Assembly: GCA_944327425.1 (NCBI GenBank)
Contig: CALVHJ010000081.1
Location: forward strand, 1-5,789
Source of the DNA: an uncultured Bacilli bacterium
GTDB lineage: Bacteria; Bacillota_I; Bacilli_A; RF39; UBA660
Length of the DNA stretch: 5,789 nt
Reading direction: 5' to 3'
The position numbers and the translations under genes were made by a program. The notes under the pieces are model-generated. The model had not been told where the DNA came from. It did not search any database and saw nothing but the letters and a program-made list of their open reading frames with translations. Positions 1 to 5,736 of this stretch are shown here, piece by piece. Within the stretch, counting starts at the first letter, position 1; each line of letters begins with the position of its first letter.

Positions 1-1004
1 TTATCTATTAAAATATCTTGAATAGATATTCCTAGAATGTTATTTAGTATACCAACATCACTTAAGTATAATTTAAATGAGTCATTATCAACAAAACCTG
101 CTAGAGGAATAAAAGGAGTTTTTACTGTTCTACTTCTTAGTACCATATTGCTTGCTTCTAACCAATCAAGAGATGTCTCATACTCTCTTGCCCGAGCATT
201 TTTATCTATTTTTGAATATTGAAATTTATTGGAAATATTGGCAAGTTGAGAAGGTAATGAATTATAAACTCTATTTATTTTTAATGCTTCTGACTCGCTT
301 GTTACATATTTATCCATATCTTTAAAATAAGAAGCTAAAATATCTTTTAAAATTGTTGTATCATATTTTATATAATCGCCTTCATTATTTACCATATTTT
401 GAACGCTTTCGGGCATTCCTCCGGTGATTAAATAAATACGATATAGATTTAGAGCTTTTTCATGAATCGCTTTTGATAATTGCTTATTCGTTTGATAAGC
501 ATTTTTAATTAAATCAATTAACATATCTTCTTTCATTGCCATTAAAAATTTTTCAAAATCCATAGGATACATATTAAGCATTTTAACTTTCCCAACAGGA
601 AAAGAAAATTTTGCTCTTTTTAGTTTAATTCCTAATAACGATCCTGCACATATTATTCTAAGATTATTATGCTTTTCACAAAAATATTTTAGTTCTGATA
701 TTAGTTTTTCAGACTCTTGAATTTCATCAATAAATAAAACTGTGTTATCTTGCTCTAAATCAAAATTTACTAACACTTTTAATTGGGTAAATTTTTCATC
801 CGATGTTAAATTGCTATTGTATAATTCAACTATGTTGTCTTGTTCAAATAGATTTATGTAAATATAGTTTTGAAACTCATTCTTGCAAAACTCATCAATA
901 ATATAAGTTTTTCCAGCTTGCCTTACACCTAGAATCATCAGTGGTTTTTTGTTAGTAGTGTTGTTTTTCCAGTCTAATATTTCTTGATAGATTTTTCTTT
1001 TCAT
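1..1004 (-). CDS. AAA_14/DUF4143-family ATP-binding protein, 3' end cut by window edge
   Basis: I translated the first 334 codons by eye; the frame is open from the ATG at 1004 to the left edge, so the C-terminus is missing. Seen: Walker A GVRQAGKT (residues 26-33), Walker B TVLFIDE (88-94, acidic pair D93/E94), a sensor-1-like stretch IICAGSLLG (117-125), FPVGKVKMLNMYPMDFEKFL (135-154), ITGGMPES (193-200), then ARAREYETSLDWL (270-282) and FKLYLSDVGIL (310-320). This order is characteristic of the AAA_14 plus DUF4143 family, usually about 400-440 aa, so about 70-110 residues are probably outside the window. The missing part normally carries a restriction-endonuclease-like fold. Such proteins are common in anaerobes and archaea and their biological role is not established. 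The start is supported by AGGTGAG at 1016-1010, five bases before the ATG. It is a single gene here, separated from the ABC operon by a terminator. Family assignment is firm; function is open. Confidence 0.93.
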   Translation of the reverse strand, partial: MKRKIYQEILDWKNNTTNKKPLMILGVRQAGKTYIIDEFCKNEFQNYIYINLFEQDNIVELYNSNLTSDEKFTQLKVLVNFDLEQDNTVLFIDEIQESEKLISELKYFCEKHNNLRIICAGSLLGIKLKRAKFSFPVGKVKMLNMYPMDFEKFLMAMKEDMLIDLIKNAYQTNKQLSKAIHEKALNLYRIYLITGGMPESVQNMVNNEGDYIKYDTTILKDILASYFKDMDKYVTSESEALKINRVYNSLPSQLANISNKFQYSKIDKNARAREYETSLDWLEASNMVLRSRTVKTPFIPLAGFVDNDSFKLYLSDVGILNNILGISIQDILID

Positions 1005-1022
1005 TATCTCTCACCTATAATA

Positions 1023-1053
1023 ATATTAGCATATTTTTTGGCTTTTATGTCAA
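1023..1053 (-). promoter_or_regulatory. Candidate promoter of the DUF4143 ATPase gene
   Basis: On the minus strand a perfect -35 box TTGACA lies at 1053-1048 and an extended -10, TGC followed by TAATAT, has its hexamer at 1028-1023. The 19-bp spacer is longer than the ideal 17, which the TG extension could offset. The predicted transcription start near 1016 falls at the Shine-Dalgarno sequence, so the leader would be only about 12 nt, an unusually short one. The first 33-bp repeat unit starts six bases upstream of the -35 box. Confidence 0.55.
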
Positions 1054-1059
1054 CGTCAC

Positions 1060-1158
1060 ATCACGTTTTTGGCACGAAAAATTATGCAATTTATCACGTT
1101 TTTGGCAGGAATATCTATCTTATTTATCACATTTTTGGCAGGAATGATTATATTTTTC
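1060..1158. repeat. Three tandem 33-bp units with a conserved 20-bp core
   Basis: The cores lie at 1060-1079, 1093-1112 and 1126-1145, and their starts are exactly 33 bp apart. The plus-strand consensus is ATCACGTTTTTGGCAGGAAT. Copy 2 matches it fully, copy 3 has one change (A for G at position 6), and copy 1 differs only in its last five bases. The 13-bp intervals are AT-rich and mostly not conserved. Relative to the ATPase gene the array covers about -45 to -140, just behind the -35 box. The third unit runs up to the U-tract of the ABC operon terminator. No clear dyad symmetry is visible within a unit. The position suggests a regulatory or protein-binding array for the ATPase gene; that is inference. 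Confidence 0.85.
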
Positions 1159-1187
1159 AAAAAAAGCACTATAGAATAGCACTTTTT
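1159..1187 (-). terminator. Intrinsic terminator of the ABC exporter operon
   Basis: The minus-strand RNA can form a 12-bp stem with a UCU loop: AAAAAGUGCUAU (1187-1176) pairs with AUAGUGCUUUUU (1172-1161), including two adjacent G-U wobbles, and the U-run continues to 1159. The stem takes in the last two bases of the TAA stop of the 601-aa gene (1188-1186). On the plus strand the two wobbles become C/A mismatches, so the hairpin favours minus-strand transcripts. It separates the exporter operon from the ATPase promoter. Confidence 0.8.
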
Positions 1188-2991
1188 AAGAAACTTTTTC
1201 AAATTGCGAGTTATAAATTTTAGCATAAAAGCCATTTTTTTCTAATAATTCTTCATGACGACCAACTTCAACAATATTTCCTTCATCCATTACAAGAATT
1301 AAATCAGCATTTTTAATGGTAGATAAGCGATGAGCAATAATAAATGATGTTCTTCCTTCCATTACTTTATCCATTGCTTTCCCAATTAATTCCTCGGTAC
1401 GAGTATCAACATTACTTGTTGCTTCATCTAATATTAATACTTTAGGATTAGCTAATATAGCTCTAGCAATTGTTAATAATTGCCTTTGTCCACCACTGAT
1501 ATTATTCGTTTCTTCATTAATAATAGAATTATAGCCATCAGGTAGCGTTCTTATAAAGAAATCAGCATTAGCTGTTTTCGCCGCATCTATTACTTCTTTA
1601 TCTGAAGCATTTAAATTACCATAACGTAAATTATCTAAGATGGTACCATTAAATAACCATGTATCTTGAAGAACCATAGCAAATACCGTTTCGTATTCAC
1701 TTCGTTTGTAATCTTTAATATTTATACCATCTAAGAGAATTTCTCCATCATTAAGTTCATAAAAACGCATGAGAAGTTTTACAATAGTTGTTTTACCTGC
1801 TCCAGTTGGTCCGACAATTGCTATTTTCTCGCCTTTTTTAACTTTGGCATTAAAATCTTTTATGATTATTTTATTAGGATCATAACCGAAAGCTACATGC
1901 TTAAACTCGATATTTCCTTTGACTTTATCACACTCTTTGGTTCCTTCATCACTATATTCATCAAGTTCAAGGAAATTAAATACTCTTTCACTAGCAGCGA
2001 TCATACTTTGAATTAAATTGGATATTTGAGCAAGTTGGGATATAGGATTAGTAAAGTTTCTAGAATATTGAATAAAACTTTGAATATTACCAACAGTTAT
2101 TTTGCCATCTAAAGCAAATAGAGCTCCTAATATGGCAATAATGGTATAATTTAAGTTTGAAACAAAGTTCATTATAGGATGCATTAAGCCTGATAAAAAT
2201 TGAGCTTTAAAACTAGATACACATAATAATTCATTATCTTGATTAAAATTTATCATTGATTTTTCTTCAGCATTAAAAGCTTTTATGACCGTGTGGCCAC
2301 TGATCATTTCTTCTATTTCGCCATCAACACTACCTAAATAGTTTTGTTGGTTAACAAAGTGTTTTTGACTTTTTTTCACGATAAATAAAACAATAAAGCT
2401 TGCTACAGGAATAATTAAAGCAGTAATAATCGCAAGAGTAAAATTAATGGTACACATCATAATAAATATACCTATTAAAGTAACTATCGATGATACTAAT
2501 TGAGTTGCTGATTGATTTAAATTTAATTGGAGTGTATCAATATCATTGGTGATAACTGACATTATGTCACCGGTATTTTGTTTGTCATAATAACTCATAG
2601 GTAGTTTATTTAATTTTTTAGATATTTCTTTTCTTAGTTTATAACTAGCTCTTTGAGAGACATGAGTCATTATTAGACTTTGAATATAATTAAATAAGGC
2701 ACTAACAATATATAAAACAGCTAAACATATAAGGATAGTTTTAATAGCACTAAAATCAATACCGCCAGTACCATTAATTTTAGCAATAATGCCATTATAT
2801 ATTTCAGTTGTAGCATTACCAAGTATTTTGGGGGATATAATAGAAAATATAGTACTACCAATAGCAAAGATAAAGGCTAAAATAATTAATATTTTATATT
2901 CAGAAATAATTTTTAATAGTTTTTTTAAAGTTCCTTTGAAGTCACGGGCTTTATCTATAGCACCTGGAGCGTTTTTCATTCCTCTAGCCAT
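1186..2991 (-). CDS. Heterodimeric ABC exporter, catalytically competent subunit (601 aa)
   Basis: A half-exporter of the multidrug/lipid type (BmrD/YheH-, LmrD- or TM288-like): an N-terminal transmembrane domain followed by a nucleotide-binding domain. Hydrophobic helices lie near residues 33-53, 83-106, 160-180, 185-205, 276-295 and 302-330. The ATPase domain is fully canonical: Walker A GPTGAGKT (394-401), Q-loop Q442, signature ISGGQ (498-502), Walker B VLILDE with catalytic E523, D-loop SNVD (526-529) and switch H554. The basic N-terminus containing DFKGTLKKLL is usual for this branch. The ATG at 2991 is supported by AGGAGG at 3007-3002 with a 10-nt gap. It shares one base with the TAA stop of the upstream subunit gene, so translation is probably coupled. 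The protein should pair with that subunit and power export by ATP hydrolysis. The substrate (drug, lipid, peptide) cannot be read from the sequence. Confidence 0.95.
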   Translation of the reverse strand: MARGMKNAPGAIDKARDFKGTLKKLLKIISEYKILIILAFIFAIGSTIFSIISPKILGNATTEIYNGIIAKINGTGGIDFSAIKTILICLAVLYIVSALFNYIQSLIMTHVSQRASYKLRKEISKKLNKLPMSYYDKQNTGDIMSVITNDIDTLQLNLNQSATQLVSSIVTLIGIFIMMCTINFTLAIITALIIPVASFIVLFIVKKSQKHFVNQQNYLGSVDGEIEEMISGHTVIKAFNAEEKSMINFNQDNELLCVSSFKAQFLSGLMHPIMNFVSNLNYTIIAILGALFALDGKITVGNIQSFIQYSRNFTNPISQLAQISNLIQSMIAASERVFNFLELDEYSDEGTKECDKVKGNIEFKHVAFGYDPNKIIIKDFNAKVKKGEKIAIVGPTGAGKTTIVKLLMRFYELNDGEILLDGINIKDYKRSEYETVFAMVLQDTWLFNGTILDNLRYGNLNASDKEVIDAAKTANADFFIRTLPDGYNSIINEETNNISGGQRQLLTIARAILANPKVLILDEATSNVDTRTEELIGKAMDKVMEGRTSFIIAHRLSTIKNADLILVMDEGNIVEVGRHEELLEKNGFYAKIYNSQFEKVS

Positions 2992-5195
2992 TATAGTTCT
3001 TCCTCCTTTAATTGAGATAAAGCTATTTCTTTATAGATATCACAAGTTTTTAATAGTTCTTTATGAGTACCACTACCGACAATTTCACCTTCATTTAAAA
3101 CAATAATGTTATCAGCATTCATAATAGTATTTATTCGTTGAGCTACAATTAGGATTGTGGCATCTTTAGCATGTTTAAATAAAGCTTTTCTTAATAAAGC
3201 ATCAGTTTTGAAGTCTAAAGCACTAAAAGAATCATCAAAAATATAAATTTCGGGATTTTTAGCTATAGCTCTAGCTATTGATAAACGTTGTTTTTGACCA
3301 CCAGAAACATTAGTTCCTCCACTGGAAATAGCACTATTAAACTTGTCTTTTTTGGAGTTAATAAATTCTAATGATTGACTTACTTTAGCAGCTTCTAACA
3401 TTTCATCTTCACTTAAAGATTCATTTCCTAACATTAAATTTGATTTAATTGTTCCTCTAAATAACATACCTTTTTGAGGGACATAACCAATTTTGTTCCG
3501 GAGTTCAACAATGCTTGCTTCTTTAATATTTACACCATCAATAATTATATCTCCACTGGTAGCATCAAAAAATCTAGGAATTAAATTTATTAGAGTTGAT
3601 TTACCAGAACCGGTTGAACCAATAAAAGCAGTGGTAGTACCAGGAGTTGCTTTAAAACTTATATTTTTTAGCATTGCTTCGTCAGCATCGGGATACTTAA
3701 AACTTACATTAATAAACTCAACTACGCCTTTTTCTTCTTCTTTAAATTTTTTAGGGTTAGCAGGTTCAATAATAGATACTTCTTTTTTCAAGATATCTTT
3801 TACCCTTTTTAGGGATACTAAAGCTCGAGGTAACATAACGGATACTAATGATATCATTAAAAATGACATAATTATTTGCATCGTATATGATATGAAAGCA
3901 AGAAGTGTACCTACTTGAAGAGTACCAAAATCAATTTCTCTAGCTCCATACCAAACAATTAAGATACTAATAATATTCATAACAAGCATCATGCTAGGCA
4001 TCATAATTCCCATTAGGCGATTAACAAAAAGATTGGTTTTAGTAAGACGCATATTAGCTTTATCAAAACGTTCTTCTTCATATTTTTCAGTTTTAAATGT
4101 TCTTATAACTGGCATACCAGTTATAATTTCTCTTGATACTAAATTCATTTTATCAATTAGTTTTTGCATGTTTTTAAATTTAGGCATAGCTAGACCGAAT
4201 AGGATACCAATTAATATAACAATGATTATTAGGGATAAACCTATAATCCAATTTAAGGGATTATCACTTACTTTGATGAAGGCACCAATTCCCATAATGG
4301 GTGCAAAAACGACAATTCTAAGAAGCATAATAAAAAATGATTTTATTTGTTCAATATCATTGGTTGATCTGGTAATAAGACTAGAAGCACCAAATTCTTT
4401 AAATTCCTTGGATGAAAAGCTCATAATTTTTTTTACTACTTTACCTCTTAAAACATAGCCTATTCTAGCTGCTAACTTAGCTATTAAGAAGCCTACTATG
4501 ATGGCTACTATCATGCCAATACCCGCAATAGCTAACATGCCTAGACCTTTATTAACAATATAATTTATTTGATAATCATCCATATTTATACCAATTTCAT
4601 TATAAATAGTACTTACACTTGAAATAGCATATTGATCTATTATTTGTGGATCTAAATTATTTAAAGTGGTTTTTATAGAATCTATTACTAAGGTAAAGGT
4701 ATCATCATCCATTGCTAAAACAACATCTAATAAATTACTACCTTCAGGAATAGTTATATTAAGAGAAGTGGCAATACTTTCATTATTAGTATAAAGCATA
4801 GTTGTAATTATTAAAGGTATTTTTATTCTTTCCTCTAATAAAGATTTTTCCTCTTCATTTAAATCATTTAATAAATAAAGATTTTCTGATTCTAATAACG
4901 GATATTTTTCACTAAATTTTTCTAAATCTTGGTTACTAAGATTATCTTTGTTTATTAAATCATAACTAGCTAAAATACCAATATCTTCATCACTTATTTT
5001 TAAAATAGCATTAAACATATCAAGCGTTAATACCTCGGGTACACTCGTATTGATACCTCCCCTGCCAATGCCATTATTAATAATATCAGCTGTATAGCTT
5101 GGTAGTTCAAGATCACATAAAGCTTGAACGGCAAGTAGGGCTATAACAGCAATAATTGGAATTATAAAAGCACTAAAAATATTATATTCTTTCAA
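2991..5195 (-). CDS. Heterodimeric ABC exporter, degenerate-site subunit with large external loop (734 aa)
   Basis: First gene of the exporter operon, resembling BmrC/YheI- or TM287-type subunits. Numbering is from the TTG at 5195. TM1 is near residues 9-27. A hydrophilic, acid-rich segment of about 165 residues (roughly 45-210) precedes TM2 (about 216-241), where ordinary exporters have a short loop; later helices lie near 289-309, 315-336, 393-415 and 424-455. ATPase motifs: Walker A GSTGSGKS (526-533), Q574, signature VSGGQ (630-634), Walker B IYIFDD (650-655) with Asp655 in place of the catalytic Glu, and Gln686 in place of the switch His. These substitutions mark the non-hydrolysing site of heterodimeric exporters. 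A longer frame begins at TTG 5210, but that codon overlaps the Shine-Dalgarno GGAGG (5208-5204), so TTG 5195, eight bases beyond it, is preferred. The TAA stop overlaps the ATG of the partner gene. Substrate unknown. Confidence 0.93.
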   Translation of the reverse strand: MKEYNIFSAFIIPIIAVIALLAVQALCDLELPSYTADIINNGIGRGGINTSVPEVLTLDMFNAILKISDEDIGILASYDLINKDNLSNQDLEKFSEKYPLLESENLYLLNDLNEEEKSLLEERIKIPLIITTMLYTNNESIATSLNITIPEGSNLLDVVLAMDDDTFTLVIDSIKTTLNNLDPQIIDQYAISSVSTIYNEIGINMDDYQINYIVNKGLGMLAIAGIGMIVAIIVGFLIAKLAARIGYVLRGKVVKKIMSFSSKEFKEFGASSLITRSTNDIEQIKSFFIMLLRIVVFAPIMGIGAFIKVSDNPLNWIIGLSLIIIVILIGILFGLAMPKFKNMQKLIDKMNLVSREIITGMPVIRTFKTEKYEEERFDKANMRLTKTNLFVNRLMGIMMPSMMLVMNIISILIVWYGAREIDFGTLQVGTLLAFISYTMQIIMSFLMISLVSVMLPRALVSLKRVKDILKKEVSIIEPANPKKFKEEEKGVVEFINVSFKYPDADEAMLKNISFKATPGTTTAFIGSTGSGKSTLINLIPRFFDATSGDIIIDGVNIKEASIVELRNKIGYVPQKGMLFRGTIKSNLMLGNESLSEDEMLEAAKVSQSLEFINSKKDKFNSAISSGGTNVSGGQKQRLSIARAIAKNPEIYIFDDSFSALDFKTDALLRKALFKHAKDATILIVAQRINTIMNADNIIVLNEGEIVGSGTHKELLKTCDIYKEIALSQLKEEEL

Positions 5196-5202
5196 AAAAA
5201 AT

Positions 5203-5208
5203 TCCTCC
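5203..5208 (-). promoter_or_regulatory. Ribosome binding site that fixes the TTG start of the first exporter gene
   Basis: GGAGGA reads on the minus strand at 5208-5203. It is followed by AATTTTTT counted from the end of GGAGG and then TTG at 5195-5193, an ideal 8-nt gap. The earlier in-frame TTG at 5210 abuts the site and has no ribosome binding site of its own. Confidence 0.8.
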
Positions 5209-5218
5209 AATTCATTAT

Positions 5219-5236
5219 ATTAGTCGTACGTCTAAT
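5219..5236. promoter_or_regulatory. Operator candidate 1: 18-bp imperfect palindrome over the exporter transcription start
   Basis: ATTAGTCGTACGTCTAAT is symmetric except for one mismatched pair (T5224/T5231): ATTAG/CTAAT arms flank a CGTACG centre. It overlaps the last two bases' edge of the -10 box (5235 and the adjoining 5236) and covers the predicted start near 5228, the classic place for repressor binding. Its size and symmetry suit a dimeric regulator such as a MarR-family protein, a common controller of such exporters. The regulator's identity is inference. Confidence 0.65.
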
Positions 5237-5263
5237 TATAACATTAATCGACGATTTTGTTAA
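5235..5263 (-). promoter_or_regulatory. Promoter of the ABC exporter operon
   Basis: On the minus strand, -35 TTAACA (5263-5258, five of six consensus bases) is followed by a 17-bp spacer and a perfect -10 TATAAT (5240-5235), extended by TGT (5243-5241). Transcription should start near 5228, giving a leader of about 33 nt before the TTG at 5195. This is a strong sigma-A-type promoter, and two palindromic sites overlap it. Confidence 0.8.
5246..5256. promoter_or_regulatory. Operator candidate 2: palindrome within the exporter promoter spacer
   Basis: AATCG-A-CGATT is a perfect 11-bp dyad lying wholly between the -35 and -10 boxes. On the minus strand its right half with flank reads CGATTAAT, matching CGACTAAT of operator candidate 1 at seven of eight positions, so both may bind the same protein. 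The two centres are about 23-24 bp apart, a little over two helical turns. Confidence 0.5.
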
Positions 5264-5300
5264 CTATAAATTTTTTCTTTTGGTTCCGGGATAAATCTTT

Positions 5301-5329
5301 TTAAAAAACGAAATATATGCTATTATAAT
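5301..5329 (+). promoter_or_regulatory. Candidate promoter of the small membrane protein gene
   Basis: A perfect -10 TATAAT (5324-5329) is preceded at 17 bp by TTAAAA (5301-5306), a weak -35. An overlapping alternative -10 is TATTAT (5321-5326) with an upstream TGC. Transcription would start near 5336, leaving a leader of about 54 nt. A short palindrome TTTAGCTAAA (5329-5338) lies over the predicted start. It diverges from the exporter promoter, with about 37 bp between the two -35 boxes. Confidence 0.5.
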
Positions 5330-5338
5330 TTAGCTAAA

Positions 5339-5358
5339 ATTAACTAGACTTAGTTAAT
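5339..5358. repeat. Perfect inverted repeat in the leader of the small membrane protein gene
   Basis: ATTAACTA (5339-5346) and TAGTTAAT (5351-5358) are exact inverted copies around GACT. The repeat lies between the predicted start (about 5336) and the coding region. It may be an operator for a dimeric regulator, or an 8-bp RNA hairpin with a 4-nt loop, although with one G-C pair per stem the hairpin would be weak. No U-tract follows, so it is not an obvious attenuator. Confidence 0.5.
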
Positions 5359-5379
5359 ATTTATTGTTAAAATATATAT

Positions 5380-5385
5380 GGTGAT
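5380..5385 (+). promoter_or_regulatory. Ribosome binding site favouring the ATG at 5390
   Basis: GGTGAT lies four to five bases before ATG 5390. It resembles the GGTGAG in front of the ATPase gene. The in-frame ATG at 5378, four codons earlier, is preceded only by AT-rich sequence with no Shine-Dalgarno match. Confidence 0.5.
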
Positions 5386-5389
5386 AATA

Positions 5390-5710
5390 ATGAAAGAATA
5401 TATTGATGAATATATCAAATATTTAGAAGAAAAAATTAAAAACAAGCAATTTGATAACGAATTACAAGAAGATTTATTAATTAAGATTGAGTTTTTTAAT
5501 AAAGAGCGTATTATTCATTTAATTATTACTTTGTTTTATGCTTTGTTTACCGTATTATTCATTTGTAATATAAGATATTCAGTTATGTATCTTATTTTTG
5601 CTCTTTTTATGATATGCTTCTTACTACCATATATCGTTCATTACTTTAGATTAGAAGCAAGAGTGCAATATTTGTATAAATTATATGATAAAAGAAAAAA
5701 TTCAGATTAA
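5390..5710 (+). CDS. Small two-helix membrane protein of unknown function (106 aa)
   Basis: I do not recognise this protein. From the ATG at 5390 it has a charged N-terminal region rich in Glu, Lys and Ile (residues 1-40, starting MKEYIDEYIKYLEEKIKN) that looks helical and possibly coiled-coil. Two hydrophobic helices follow (about 41-59 and 64-83) with a short turn containing Arg62, then a basic tail (87-106, ending YDKRKNSD). Positive charges on both flanks suggest a hairpin with both termini in the cytoplasm. There is no signal peptide, cysteine motif or catalytic pattern. An upstream ATG at 5378 would add four residues but lacks a ribosome binding site. It is transcribed divergently from the ABC operon and converges on the HU gene, so it is probably monocistronic. 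The stop codon lies in the loop of the terminator hairpin. Start and function are uncertain; that it is a real gene is supported by promoter, ribosome binding site and terminator. Confidence 0.75.
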   Translation: MKEYIDEYIKYLEEKIKNKQFDNELQEDLLIKIEFFNKERIIHLIITLFYALFTVLFICNIRYSVMYLIFALFMICFLLPYIVHYFRLEARVQYLYKLYDKRKNSD

Positions 5711-5725
5711 TCTCTGAATTTTTTT
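5695..5725. terminator. Bidirectional intrinsic terminator between the small gene and HU
   Basis: AAAAAATTCAGA (5695-5706) pairs perfectly with TCTGAATTTTTT (5713-5724) around a 6-nt loop, with the T-run reaching 5725. The A-run on the left supplies a U-tract for minus-strand RNA too, so it can end both the small membrane protein transcript and the converging HU transcript. The TAA stop of the small gene (5708-5710) is inside the loop. Confidence 0.85.
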
Positions 5726-5736
5726 AAATGCTTAAA

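Noticed and set aside
37..222. Plus-strand open frame of 61 codons.
   Set aside because: It lies wholly antisense to the well-supported DUF4143 coding region and has no expression signals.
1060..1158. A short CRISPR array.
   Set aside because: The 20-bp repeats with 13-bp intervals are far too short for CRISPR spacers, only three units exist, and no cas gene is present.
984..1223. Plus-strand open frame of 79 codons containing an 11-residue repeat (IYHVFGRN-like).
   Set aside because: The peptide repeat is a by-product of the 33-bp DNA repeat, since 33 is divisible by three. The frame runs antisense into the ATPase start and across the exporter terminator, and has no ribosome binding site.
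2789..3106. Plus-strand open frame of 105 codons across the junction of the two ABC genes.
   Set aside because: It is antisense to both exporter genes, and its hydrophobic translation merely mirrors the membrane-helix codons.
3493..4458. Two plus-strand open frames (3493-3918 and 3991-4458).
   Set aside because: Both are antisense shadows of the 734-aa ABC subunit and lack promoters and ribosome binding sites.
5192..5194. TGA read as tryptophan (Mycoplasma-type code).
   Set aside because: Tryptophan is encoded by TGG in the ATPase and exporter genes, and none of the real coding regions contains an in-frame TGA.
5390..5710. The small membrane protein as a type I toxin or holin.
   Set aside because: At 106 aa with long charged ends it is larger than typical type I toxins, no antisense RNA signals are visible, and there is no phage context.
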